A DNA stretch of 64,000 nucleotides, from positions 68,313 through 132,312 of the forward strand of contig JANXBT010000001.1 in the NCBI GenBank assembly GCA_025060415.1, given 5' to 3'. This document shows positions 35,420 to 43,762 of the stretch, one piece after another (within the stretch, counting starts at the first letter, position 1; every line of letters starts with the position of its first letter). A program made the position numbers and the translations under genes. The notes beneath the pieces were generated by a model. That model was not told the origin of the DNA. It saw only the letters and a list, made by a program, of their open reading frames with translations, and did not search any database. The stretch is from Candidatus Bipolaricaulota bacterium (GTDB lineage: Bacteria > Bipolaricaulota > Bipolaricaulia > Bipolaricaulales > Bipolaricaulaceae).

Positions 35420-35951
35420 CGGGGATCACCCCCTCCTCCACGAGCCGGGCCCGGATCATGGCCCGCGCCCGAAACAACCGGGTCTTCACGGTCCCCTCCG
35501 GGATCCTCAGGACCTCCGCGATCTCCGCCACGCCCAGCCCATGCCAGTAGTAGAGGAACACGAGGGTGCGGTAATCCGGAGGCAACGCCTGCACGGCCCG
35601 GCGGACGGCGGCCAGGCGCAGATCCGCATGGACCTCCTCCGCGGGGTCCCGGGCCACCTCCTCCACCGGCGGATCCTTCGCCCGCCGCCTTTTGCGCAGG
35701 GCGTTTTTGGCCACGTTAGCGGCCACCGTGAACAGCCACGTGGAAAACTTGCGGGAAAGGTCGTAGCGACGAAGGTTCTCGTAGGCGCGGAGGAACGCGT
35801 CCTGGGTGGCGTCCTCGGCGTCCGCGCGGTTGCGCAGGATGCTCAGGGCCACGGCGAACACGGCTTCTTTGTAGCGGGCCACGATCTCCCCCCACGCTTC
35901 AAGATCCCCATTCAAGCTGCGTTGGATCAGCTCGAGCTCCTCGGCGGGCAA
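35406..35951 (-). CDS. ECF-type RNA polymerase sigma factor
   Basis: 181 residues with region 2 (AWGEIVARYKEAVFAVALSIL, DAEDATQDAFLRAYENLRRYD, KFSTWLFTVAANVAKNALR) and region 4 (ALPPDYRTLVFLYYWHG, VAEIAEVLRIPEGTVKTRLFRAR). These are the marks of a SigE-like ECF factor. I chose TTG at 35951 because AAAGGAG lies eight bases before it. A TTG at 35978 would add nine residues but sits inside a -10-like TATATT. It heads the operon with the anti-sigma-like, helical and PKD genes. Autoregulation is likely by family habit but no ECF promoter was identified. Confidence 0.88.
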   Translation of the reverse strand: MPAEELELIQRSLNGDLEAWGEIVARYKEAVFAVALSILRNRADAEDATQDAFLRAYENLRRYDLSRKFSTWLFTVAANVAKNALRKRRRAKDPPVEEVARDPAEEVHADLRLAAVRRAVQALPPDYRTLVFLYYWHGLGVAEIAEVLRIPEGTVKTRLFRARAMIRARLVEEGVIPDAVG

Positions 35952-36130
35952 GGCGGCCGCTCCTTTCCCCGCAGCCAATATACACCCCGAGCGCGGCGGG
36001 GGTTCGGGCGGGACATTTGTCCGGGAAGGGGCGGACGCACCCCCCGCGCCGCACGCCCCCCATTCCTCGACGCCCCAGGGGGAACGGCTACCCTCGACCC
36101 GGAACTCTCACGAACTCGAGGAGGTCGGTC
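35952..36130. promoter_or_regulatory. Divergent region between sigma operon and PKD lipoprotein
   Basis: 179 bp. On the minus strand TATATT (35982-35977) lies about 25 bases before the sigma start. A short inverted repeat GGACA-TT-TGTCC (36011-36022) lies upstream and could be an operator. On the plus side GAGGAGG precedes the lipoprotein ATG, and GGAAC occurs at 36081 and 36101, reminiscent of ECF -35 motifs but without a clear -10. Confidence 0.4.
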
Positions 36131-37045
36131 ATGCGCAAGGCGAAGCGGTACGTGTGGGGGCTTGTCCTCTTGGGGGCTTTGGCCCTGGGCGGGTGCGCCT
36201 GGCTGCTGCGGCCGCTGGAGGCCAAGCTCACGGCCCAGCCCACCTCCGGCCCAGCCCCGCTTTCCGTGACCTTCAGCGCCGCCGGCTCCACCGGCCCCAT
36301 CGTCTCCTTCACCCTGGATTTCGGGGACGGCTCGCCCGTCCGCTCGGGCACGGACCTCACCGAGAACATCTCCCATACCTACGCCCAACCGGGGACGTAC
36401 ACGGCCGTGCTCACCGTGCAGGACGCGGCCGGCCGCACGGCCACGGATTCCAAGACCATCACCGTGCTTCCGGGCACCACGGCCTCGTTGGGGGTCACGC
36501 CCGCCAGCGGCCCCGCCCCCTTGCAGGTGCTCTTCCTCGTGCAGGCGAACGCCGCCTCCGGCCGGAAGATCGTGTACTGGAAGATCGACTTTGGGGACGG
36601 CAACGCCTACGAGTTCACCGCGGACACCCCGAGCTTGACCCTGCCTCTTCCTTACGAATACAGCGAGCCCGGGACGTACACGGCCACGCTCACGGTGCGG
36701 GACAACACGCACTTCACGGCCACAGCCCAGGTCGCGGTGCTCGTGACCACGCCGCCTCCTTCCGCGTCCTTGGAGGCCAGCCCGACTTCCGGGTCTGCCC
36801 CCCTGAGCGTGACCTTCACCTGCGCAGCCACCGCGGGCGCGGGGGCGAAGATCGCCAAGTGGGTGCTGCAGTTCGGCGACGGGAGCTTTACAGGGCAAGA
36901 GGGCCTCGACGCGGATAGTCTTTCCCTCACGGTCACGCACACCTACGTCCAGCCTGGCTCGTACACCGCGGTTTTCCGGGTGTGGGATTCCCTGGACCAG
37001 ATGGGCCAGGACGCGGCGACGCTCGAGGTGGGGGGAGCGCCTTGA
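36131..37045 (+). CDS. PKD-domain lipoprotein
   Basis: 304 residues with a lipoprotein signal (MRKAKRYVWGLVLLGALALGGC, lipobox ALGGC, Cys near 22) and three PKD-like domains, each opening with a PTSGxAPLxVTF motif (AQPTSGPAPLSVTF, TPASGPAPLQVLF, SPTSGSAPLSVTF) and ending in a GTYTA or GSYTA strand. The DFGDG turn is present in the first two. Anchoring by Lgt/LspA/Lnt, all encoded nearby, is expected. The ATG has GAGGAGGTCGG. It is divergent from the ECF operon, whose last product is also a PKD protein, so the two may act at the same surface. Confidence 0.85.
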   Translation: MRKAKRYVWGLVLLGALALGGCAWLLRPLEAKLTAQPTSGPAPLSVTFSAAGSTGPIVSFTLDFGDGSPVRSGTDLTENISHTYAQPGTYTAVLTVQDAAGRTATDSKTITVLPGTTASLGVTPASGPAPLQVLFLVQANAASGRKIVYWKIDFGDGNAYEFTADTPSLTLPLPYEYSEPGTYTATLTVRDNTHFTATAQVAVLVTTPPPSASLEASPTSGSAPLSVTFTCAATAGAGAKIAKWVLQFGDGSFTGQEGLDADSLSLTVTHTYVQPGSYTAVFRVWDSLDQMGQDAATLEVGGAP

Positions 37046-37066
37046 GCCGAGGGAAGGCCGGCCTCC

Positions 37067-38512
37067 TTAGGGTTGGGGGGTCCGCGGCCGCGGGCCCCCC
37101 TTTTTCAGGCCCCAAAGGAGGAGGGCTCCCGCTGCCCCAAGCACGGGGAGGTCGCCCACCACCAGGTAAGGCGTGCGCCCCGCAAACCGCGGCACCTCTA
37201 AAACGAACACCCCTTCGCCCCAGGGGAAGCGGATGAGCTCCCGGCCATCCGGTCCCCAGGCCCCCGTGATCCCCGTCTGCCCGACCTGGAGGCAAACCCT
37301 CCCCGTTTCCGCCGCCCGCAACGACCCCATGGCGTAGTGCTCCCAAAGGATCCGCGTCCGGCCGAACCAAGCGTCGTTGGTGGAAACGAGGAGGACTTCC
37401 GCGCCTTTTCTGGCCAGCGCCCGCGTGGGCCCCGGGAACACCGACTCAAAACAGATCACGACGCCGTAGATCCCCACAGGCTCCAGCCGCTCGCCTGGGC
37501 TTTGGTCGTAGGGCAAGAACTGGTCGATGAGGGCCCCGAGGCCTATGCGCTCGAAGAGGAACCGGCCCGGCACGTACTCCCCAAAGGGCACGAGGTGGAT
37601 CTTGGCGTAGACCACGGATTCCCGGCCGTCCGGGGTGAGGAGGAGCATGGTGTTCCGCACGGCCGTGCCCTGGAGGTCCGCCGTGCCCACCATCACCGGG
37701 ACGCCCTTCTCCCGGGCGGCGCGGGCGAACGGCTCCAAGTACGGGCGCTCCAGGCGCAAAAACGCGGGCGTGGCGTTCTCCGGGATCACCACCAGGTCCA
37801 CGCCCGCGGGGACCTGGGCCAACAGGCCCGCGTAGCGGGCCAGGATCTCCGGGAGCTTGGTGCGGTCCAGGCGGTCCGCCTGGGGGATGTCCGGCTGGAC
37901 CAGGGCCAGCCGCACCTGGCCCACGAGTTTGGGCTTGGGAACGAGCGCGCCCAGGCCCCAGAGGACGAGGGGGCTGAGCAGGGCCAGGGCCAAGAGGTGG
38001 GGTTTGCGGCGGGCGCCGGCGAGGCCGGCGGCGGCCAGGGCCACGCCCAGGGAGAGGAGCCAGGGTCCGGCGAGGCCGGCGGCGGCCGCAAAGGGCGTGC
38101 CGGCCAGCGCCGCGGGGACCGCGCCAAACGTGAAGCCCAAGGGGCCCGTGCCGCGGGCGATCTCAAGAAGCGTCCAGGCCCCGGCGAGCACCCCCAGCGA
38201 CCCCTTCCATCCCGCAAGAAGCCCGAAGGCCCCAAAGAAAAGGCCGCCGTAGAGGGCCAAGAGGACGATCACCCCATAGGCCATGGGGCCGATGAAGGGG
38301 TAAAGGGTTCGGAGGGCGGAGAACTCCAAAAGGAAGAAGGCTCCTCCCCAAAGGAGGCCCAGGAGGAGGCCGCGTTTGGGGCCGGCGGCGCGCACGGCGA
38401 GGAACCCCAGGGCCAGGGCGGGGAAGACGAGGCCGCCCAACCCGGGGAAGAACGCGGCCCAAAGGAGGGCCGCCGCGGCCAGCGCCAACCCCATCCGCCC
38501 CGCCAGGGTCAA
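37067..38512 (-). CDS. lnt: Apolipoprotein N-acyltransferase
   Basis: 481-residue inner-membrane enzyme adding the third acyl chain to lipoproteins. About seven membrane helices occupy residues 1-190, then a nitrilase domain with the triad Glu245 (VVIPENATPAF), Lys304 (YAKIHLVPFGEYVP) and Cys354 (VVICFES). The TTG at 38512 was chosen because it lies eight bases after a TATAAT on the minus strand; an internal ATG six codons later is the alternative. It is divergent from lgt, and lspA is 6 kb away. Lnt points to an outer membrane. Confidence 0.93.
   Translation of the reverse strand: MTLAGRMGLALAAAALLWAAFFPGLGGLVFPALALGFLAVRAAGPKRGLLLGLLWGGAFFLLEFSALRTLYPFIGPMAYGVIVLLALYGGLFFGAFGLLAGWKGSLGVLAGAWTLLEIARGTGPLGFTFGAVPAALAGTPFAAAAGLAGPWLLSLGVALAAAGLAGARRKPHLLALALLSPLVLWGLGALVPKPKLVGQVRLALVQPDIPQADRLDRTKLPEILARYAGLLAQVPAGVDLVVIPENATPAFLRLERPYLEPFARAAREKGVPVMVGTADLQGTAVRNTMLLLTPDGRESVVYAKIHLVPFGEYVPGRFLFERIGLGALIDQFLPYDQSPGERLEPVGIYGVVICFESVFPGPTRALARKGAEVLLVSTNDAWFGRTRILWEHYAMGSLRAAETGRVCLQVGQTGITGAWGPDGRELIRFPWGEGVFVLEVPRFAGRTPYLVVGDLPVLGAAGALLLWGLKKGGPRPRTPQP
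37075..37105 (+). terminator. Terminator after the PKD lipoprotein gene
   Basis: An inverted repeat of GGGGGG...CCCCCC type around a CCGCGG palindrome (37075-37100) is followed by TTTTT (37101-37105). It lies 30 bases after the stop and inside the 3' end of the convergent lnt gene. Confidence 0.75.
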
Positions 38513-38520
38513 GGCGGCCC

Positions 38521-38528
38521 ATTATAAT
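38521..38528. promoter_or_regulatory. Palindromic bidirectional -10 element of lnt and lgt
   Basis: ATTATAAT is its own reverse complement, so TATAAT reads on both strands (plus 38523-38528, minus 38526-38521). It sits in the perfect palindrome CCATTATAATGG. Exactly eight bases separate each hexamer from the lgt ATG (38537) and the lnt TTG (38512). Neither start has a ribosome binding site. One sequence probably drives both leaderless genes. Confidence 0.65.
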
Positions 38529-38536
38529 GGCCCCCG

Positions 38537-39322
38537 ATGCATCCCATCTTCGTGCGCATCGGCCCCTTGGAGATCCGTTACTACGGGCTCATGTACGTGA
38601 TCTCCTTTGTGCTGGGGTACTTCGTGGTGAAGGCCCTCTGCCGCCGCAAGGGCCTCCCCTTGAAGGGCGAAGACATTCTCGACGTCTTCCTCATAACCAT
38701 CCCCTTGGGGATCGTCTTCGCCCGGGCCTACTACGTGGCCTTCAACTGGAGCTTTTATCGGGCCAACCCCGGGGAGATCCCGGCGGTGTGGCACGGGGGT
38801 TTGGCCATCCACGGCGGCCTCTTCGGCGGGGTCCTCGGGCTCCTTCTTTCTTCTCGCTGGAAGAAGGTGCCGTTTTGGGCCTTGGCGGACGTGGCGGCGC
38901 CCGCGGCGGCCCTGGGCCAGACCCTCGGCCGGATCGGCAACTTCCTGAACGGCGACGCCTTCGGAACCCCCACCACCCTCCCCTGGGGGATCGTGTTTCC
39001 CCTCGACTCCCCTGCGGGGATGGCCTACCCCGGGCAGCCCCTCCACCCGGCCATGCTCTACGAGGCCGTGGGGAACCTCCTCATCTTTTGGGGACTGTGG
39101 CGGCTTTCCCGGCGGCCCGCGCGGCCCGGCTTCCTCGCCGCCCTCTACTTCGTCCTTTATGGGCTTGTGCGCTTCCCGTGCGAGTTCGTGCGGGGGGACG
39201 CCCTCTGGCTTGGGCCGTTCCGGGCCGCACAAGTGGCGAGCGTCCTCCTCATTTTGGGCTTCGGGAGCTGGCTCCTTTTGGGGAAACTCTGGCGGGTCGC
39301 GCCCCAAGCCCAGGCCCACTAG
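38537..39322 (+). CDS. lgt: Prolipoprotein diacylglyceryl transferase
   Basis: 261-residue inner-membrane enzyme that attaches diacylglycerol to the lipobox cysteine. The opening MHPIFVRIGPLEIRYYGLMY and the signature ALGQTLGRIGNFLNGDAFG are typical, as is HPAMLYEA near residue 172. About seven membrane segments are seen. It starts the lgt-alaS-DUF6062 series on the plus strand, although alaS seems to have its own -10. It shares its control sequence with lnt. Confidence 0.95.
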   Translation: MHPIFVRIGPLEIRYYGLMYVISFVLGYFVVKALCRRKGLPLKGEDILDVFLITIPLGIVFARAYYVAFNWSFYRANPGEIPAVWHGGLAIHGGLFGGVLGLLLSSRWKKVPFWALADVAAPAAALGQTLGRIGNFLNGDAFGTPTTLPWGIVFPLDSPAGMAYPGQPLHPAMLYEAVGNLLIFWGLWRLSRRPARPGFLAALYFVLYGLVRFPCEFVRGDALWLGPFRAAQVASVLLILGFGSWLLLGKLWRVAPQAQAH

Positions 39323-39325
39323 AAT
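39320..39325 (+). promoter_or_regulatory. -10-like element of alaS
   Basis: TAGAAT overlaps the lgt stop and ends eight bases before the alaS ATG at 39334. There is no ribosome binding site in the 11-base gap, so a leaderless start is possible. Confidence 0.4.
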
Positions 39326-39333
39326 CCTAGGTC

Positions 39334-41952
39334 ATGAAGAGCGCGGAACTCCGGCGGGCTTTCCTTGAGTACTTCCGGGGAGAGGGCCACGTGATCCTCC
39401 CCAGCTCCAGCCTCGTCCCCAACGACCCCACCCTCCTTTTCACCTCCGCGGGCATGGTGCAATTCAAGGACATCTTCTGGGGCAAGGTCCCGCCCCGCTA
39501 CCCCCGGGTCACCACCTGCCAGAAGTGCTTCCGCACCACGGACCTGGAGCGCGTGGGCACCACCCCCTACCACCACACCTTCTTCGAGATGCTGGGGAAC
39601 TTCTCCTTTGGCGACTACTTCAAGGAGGGCGCCATCGCCCTCGCCTGGCGCTTCCTCACCCGGGAACTGGGGCTTCCCAAGGAGCGCCTTTGGGTTTCCG
39701 TATACGAGGAGGACGAGGAGGCCTACGCGATCTGGCGGGACGGGATCGGGCTTCCGCCGGAGCGGATCGTGCGCCTTTCGAAGGACCAGAACTGGTGGGG
39801 GCCGGTGGGCAACTCCGGCCCCTGCGGCCCCGACACCGAGATCTACTGGGACTGGGGGGACCCGCCCTGCGGCCCGGACTGCAAGCCCTCCTGCGACTGC
39901 GGCAAGTTCTCGGAGGTTTGGAACCTGGTGTTCATGCAGTACGACGCTCAGCCCGATGGGACCCTCAAGGAGCTGGCGAAGAAGAACATCGATACGGGGA
40001 TGGGCCTGGAGCGGATGAGCGCCGTCCTCCAGGGGGTGCGCTCGAACTTCGCCACGGACCTCTTCCAGCCCATCCTGGAGGAGCTGGGGCGCCTCCTTCC
40101 CTCTCCGCTTGAGGTCCCCCGCGGCCCGACCCCGGAGCCCTACCCCCCGCTGGTCCTCGCCGACCACATCCGGGCCGTGGTGTTCCTCGTGGCCGACGGC
40201 GTCCTGCCCGACAGCGAGGAGAGCCGGGGCTCCGTGCTCCGCAAGGTCTTCCTGCGCATGTTCCGCCACGCGGACCGCCTGGGGATCCCCGGGCCCGCGC
40301 TCCTGCGGCTGGTGGAGCCGGTGGTGGCCACCCTGGGCGGGGTCTACCCGGAGATCGTGGAGCGGCGGGCCCTGGTGGAGCGGGTGATCCTGGCGGAGGC
40401 CGAGGTCTTCCGCCGCCGCAAGGAGGCCCTGGACCGCCTCCTCGCCCGCCTCCCCGCGGGCACAAGGGTCGTCTCGGGCGAGGTCGCCTTCACCTGGTAC
40501 GACACCCACGGGATCCCGCGGGACTTCATCGAGGCCGAGGCCCAAGAGCACGGGCTTTCCGTGGATTGGGATGGCTTCGAGCGGGAGCTCCAGGCCCAGC
40601 GGGCCCGCTCGCGCCACACGGTCGCCTACGACACTGTGGGCGTGACGAGCGCGGACGCCGTGGCCGCGCGCCCCACCAAGTTCGTGGGCTACCACACGCT
40701 GGTGGCCGAGACCGCGTTGGAGGCCATCCTCGACGAGGCCGGGCGTCCCCAGGCCGTTCTTTCCGCGGGCGCCGAGGGGCACCTCGGGTTCCCCGAGACC
40801 CCGTTCTACGCGGAGGCCGGGGGCCAGATCGCCGACACCGGCTGGGTCGAAAACCTCTCCCGTCCCGGCCGGGCGGAGGTCTTGGACGTGCAAAAGGGCC
40901 CGCACGGGACCCTGCACAAGGTGCGCGTCCTGGAGGGGGAATTCCGTCCGGGGGACCGCTGCCGCCTCCTTGTGGACGAGCCGCGGCGGAAGGCCATCCA
41001 GCGGGCCCACACCGCCACGCACCTCCTCCACGCGGCCCTGCGCCAGGTCTTGGGCGAGCACGTGATCCAGGCCGGCTCCTGGGTGGGGCCGGAGGAGCTG
41101 CGCTTTGATTTCACCCACTTCGCCCCCCTCGCCCCGGAGGAGCTCGCGCGGGTGGAGGAGCTCGCGTTCGCCGCCGTGCTGCGCGACCTGGAGCTGCGGA
41201 TCGAGGAGCTCCCCTTGGAGGAGGCCAAACGGCGGGGGGCCATCGCCCACTTCGAAGAGGAGTACCGGGGGAAGGAGCGGGTGCGGGTGGTGCAGGTGCC
41301 CGGGGTGTCCATGGAGCTCTGCGGGGGGACCCACGTTTCCCGCACGGGCGAGATCGGCCCCTTGGTGATCCTCTCGGAGGAGAGCGTGGCCGCGGGGACC
41401 CGGCGGATCCGAGCCCTGGTGGGCGAGCGGGCCCGCCGCTACCTCGCGGAGCTCCGCGCCGAGCGCCGCAAGCTCGCGGCGCTCCTGGAGGCCCCCGAGG
41501 GGGAGGTCCTCGCCAAGGCCGAAAAAGTGCTCGCGGAGCTCTCCGGCCTGCGGAAGGAGAGCGAGCGCCTGCGGGAGGAGCTGGCGCTCCTGCGGGCGCG
41601 GGAGCTCGCGGCTCGGGCGGAAGAGGTGAACGGCACGAAGCTCCTGGGGGCGGTGGTGGAGGGCGATCCGGAGGCGGTGAAGGCCCTGGCGGATCGGCTG
41701 GCGGAGCTCTTGGGCAGGAGCGTGGTGGTGCTGGGCACGGCCCACGCGGGCCGGGGCTTCCTCGTGGCCAAGGTGCTGGGCGTGGAGAAGGTGTCCGCGG
41801 GCGACCTGGTCAAGGCCGGGGCCCAGGTGCTGGGGGGGAGCGGGGGCGGCCGGCCCACCTTCGCCCAGGGCGGCGGCCCCAAGGCGGAGAACCTCCCCCA
41901 GGCCGTGGCCGCGGCCCTGGCCCGCGCCCGCTCCTCCCTCGCCGCCGCTTGA
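39334..41952 (+). CDS. alaS: Alanyl-tRNA synthetase
   Basis: 872 residues with all standard parts. The class II catalytic core begins KSAELRRAFLEYFRGEGH and holds the ALASS motifs TSAGMVQFKDIFWG and GVGTTPYHHTFFEMLGN-like block with GPCGPDTEIYWD. The editing domain has HTATHLLHAAL, and zinc-binding CGGTHVSRTGEIG. The C-terminal coiled coil and C-Ala domain end GGSGGGRPTFAQGGG. A local CxxxCxxCDCG cluster (PPCGPDCKPSCDCGK) lies in the core, as in several thermophile enzymes. The DUF6062 gene overlaps its stop. Confidence 0.96.
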   Translation: MKSAELRRAFLEYFRGEGHVILPSSSLVPNDPTLLFTSAGMVQFKDIFWGKVPPRYPRVTTCQKCFRTTDLERVGTTPYHHTFFEMLGNFSFGDYFKEGAIALAWRFLTRELGLPKERLWVSVYEEDEEAYAIWRDGIGLPPERIVRLSKDQNWWGPVGNSGPCGPDTEIYWDWGDPPCGPDCKPSCDCGKFSEVWNLVFMQYDAQPDGTLKELAKKNIDTGMGLERMSAVLQGVRSNFATDLFQPILEELGRLLPSPLEVPRGPTPEPYPPLVLADHIRAVVFLVADGVLPDSEESRGSVLRKVFLRMFRHADRLGIPGPALLRLVEPVVATLGGVYPEIVERRALVERVILAEAEVFRRRKEALDRLLARLPAGTRVVSGEVAFTWYDTHGIPRDFIEAEAQEHGLSVDWDGFERELQAQRARSRHTVAYDTVGVTSADAVAARPTKFVGYHTLVAETALEAILDEAGRPQAVLSAGAEGHLGFPETPFYAEAGGQIADTGWVENLSRPGRAEVLDVQKGPHGTLHKVRVLEGEFRPGDRCRLLVDEPRRKAIQRAHTATHLLHAALRQVLGEHVIQAGSWVGPEELRFDFTHFAPLAPEELARVEELAFAAVLRDLELRIEELPLEEAKRRGAIAHFEEEYRGKERVRVVQVPGVSMELCGGTHVSRTGEIGPLVILSEESVAAGTRRIRALVGERARRYLAELRAERRKLAALLEAPEGEVLAKAEKVLAELSGLRKESERLREELALLRARELAARAEEVNGTKLLGAVVEGDPEAVKALADRLAELLGRSVVVLGTAHAGRGFLVAKVLGVEKVSAGDLVKAGAQVLGGSGGGRPTFAQGGGPKAENLPQAVAAALARARSSLAAA

Positions 41953-42626
41953 CCCGCGCCCTGGAGCCCGCCGCCCTCCATCTCGAGCGGGCCCTGCGGA
42001 AGCCCGGCTGCCCCCTCTGCCGGCGGATCCGCGAGGCGGAAGAACGCTGGATCTGGAACGTCCTCTATGAGCTCAGCGGGGACCCCGAGGTCCACGCGCG
42101 GTTCGCCGCCTCCTTGGGCCTGTGCCGGGAACACGCGGCCCTTCTGGCCCAAGTGGTGGAAACCCGGGAGCTCGTGACGCCCACGGGCGCGGCCCGGCTC
42201 TACGAAACCGCGGTGGCCCGCGCCCTGGAGCGGCTGGCCGACCTCTCCGGGCGCCAAAGGGGCCTCCCGCGGGAGCCCTGCCCCCTGTGCGCGGTGGCCC
42301 GGGAGGCGGAAGAAAGGGAAAGCTGGTTTGCCGCCCAACTCCTGGCCGTCCCCGAGTTCTGGCAGGCCTACGTGGCCTCGGACGGCTTTTGCCTTCCCCA
42401 CTTCCTTTCCGTGTGGGCGCGCGCCCCCGCGGCGGTGCGCCCGCCCCTCCTGCGGGACTTCCGCGAACGCTTAACCCAGCTCCGCCAGAGGCTGCGCGCG
42501 TTCCAGGAGAAGGAGCGGTTCGACGCGGGAGAGCCCCCCACGCCGGAGGAGGTGGGGGCGTGGCGGGAGGCCCTCTGGCGCTTGGGCGGGATGGGCTATC
42601 GGGAGCCCCTCCTTCCGCGTGGCTAG
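41949..42626 (+). CDS. DUF6062-like double CPLC protein
   Basis: 225 residues, soluble and helical. Two similar halves each carry a CPLC motif followed about 45 or 30 residues later by a Cys-x-x-His: CPLCRRIREAEERW with CREHAALL, and CPLCAVAREAEERE with CLPHFLS. This looks like a duplicated metal-binding unit, probably zinc. It resembles the DUF6062 family, whose role is unknown. The TTG start overlaps the alaS stop as TTGA, and the end overlaps dnaN by four bases. Coupling to alaS may hint at a translation-related job, but that is only context. Confidence 0.75.
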   Translation: MTRALEPAALHLERALRKPGCPLCRRIREAEERWIWNVLYELSGDPEVHARFAASLGLCREHAALLAQVVETRELVTPTGAARLYETAVARALERLADLSGRQRGLPREPCPLCAVAREAEERESWFAAQLLAVPEFWQAYVASDGFCLPHFLSVWARAPAAVRPPLLRDFRERLTQLRQRLRAFQEKERFDAGEPPTPEEVGAWREALWRLGGMGYREPLLPRG

Positions 42627-43762
42627 AGGAGCCGCACGGGCATGCACACGTAGAGGAAGCCCTCGTCCTCGGGGGCGAGGTTGCCCGCGGGCTCCAGGAG
42701 CCCGGCCCGCTCCGGCGCGGAAAGCCACAGGGCCACTTGTTCGGACTCCATGCGGCGCAGGGCGTCGATGAGGTACTCCGCCTTGAAGGCGATCTCGATG
42801 CCCCGGGCGGGCGGCCGCACGAGCTCCACCACCTCCTGGCTTTTGCCCCGCTCGCGGGAGGCCGCGGAGACCTCCAGGGCCGTGCTCTGGGCGGTGGCCC
42901 GCAGGGTCACCGCGCCCGACTCCTCCGCGGCGAAAAGCTCCGTCCGCCGCAGCGTCTCCAGGAACTCCTCGCGGGGCAAAAACAGGCCGATGGGGTTGTC
43001 CTTGGGGATCACCCGCTCGAAGTCCGGGAACTGCTCCTGGATCAGGCGGGCGGAGAAGAGCACGGGGCCGGCCTGGAAGTGGATCTGCCCGGCCTCGGCG
43101 TAGACGCTCACGTAGTCCTCGGGGAGGCCGCTGAGCACGCGGTGGAGGTCGCCGAGGATGCCCGCGTCCACGAGGAACGCGCCCTCGTAGCGATCCGGCA
43201 GGTCCAGGACGGGGACGCGCTTGATGGCCAGGCGGTAGCCGTTGGTGGCGGCGAACTTGGCCCCGCCCTCCTTGAACACGATGTCCACGCCGGTGAGGGC
43301 CAGGCGGGTGGTCTCGGAGGCCTTGAGGGCGGCGAAGGCCGTCTGGTGGATGGCTTGAAGGAGCTGGGGCAGGGCGATGCGGCCCAAGGGGTCGGTGGTG
43401 GGCTCGGGGAGCTGGGGGTACTCGTCCGCGGCGAGGACCGGGAGCTCGAAGGTGCTGGGGCCGCAGCGCAGCCGGGTCTGGGCGTCCAGGGACTCCAGCT
43501 CCACCTCGGGCACCGCGGGGAGGCGGCCCACGAGCTGGCTCAGGACCTGGCCGGGGAGGACGGTGATCCCGCGGGCCCGCACCTGCGCCGGAACGCGGCA
43601 GCGGATGGCCTTGGCCAGGTCCGTGGCCGCGAATTCCAGCCCGTCGCCCAGGGCGGTGATTTTTATGCCGCTTAGGATGGGCATGGCGGTGCGGCCCCCA
43701 AGGGCATGGCTTACGGTGCGCACCCCGAACTCCAAATCCTCCCGTCGCAGGGTGACGTTCAT
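42623..43762 (-). CDS. dnaN: DNA polymerase III beta sliding clamp
   Basis: 379-residue ring-forming processivity factor that partners DnaE. The three clamp domains are present: LRREDLEFGVRTVSHALGGRTAMPILSGI-like first strand set, the middle LGRIALPQLLQAIHQTAFAA, and the last with VVELVRPPARGIEIAFKAEYLIDALR. The C-terminus EGFLYVCMPVRLL is the expected clamp ending. The ATG overlaps the tmk stop as ATGA. It is unusual that dnaN sits with lspA and tmk and not beside dnaA. Confidence 0.95.
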   Translation of the reverse strand: MNVTLRREDLEFGVRTVSHALGGRTAMPILSGIKITALGDGLEFAATDLAKAIRCRVPAQVRARGITVLPGQVLSQLVGRLPAVPEVELESLDAQTRLRCGPSTFELPVLAADEYPQLPEPTTDPLGRIALPQLLQAIHQTAFAALKASETTRLALTGVDIVFKEGGAKFAATNGYRLAIKRVPVLDLPDRYEGAFLVDAGILGDLHRVLSGLPEDYVSVYAEAGQIHFQAGPVLFSARLIQEQFPDFERVIPKDNPIGLFLPREEFLETLRRTELFAAEESGAVTLRATAQSTALEVSAASRERGKSQEVVELVRPPARGIEIAFKAEYLIDALRRMESEQVALWLSAPERAGLLEPAGNLAPEDEGFLYVCMPVRLL

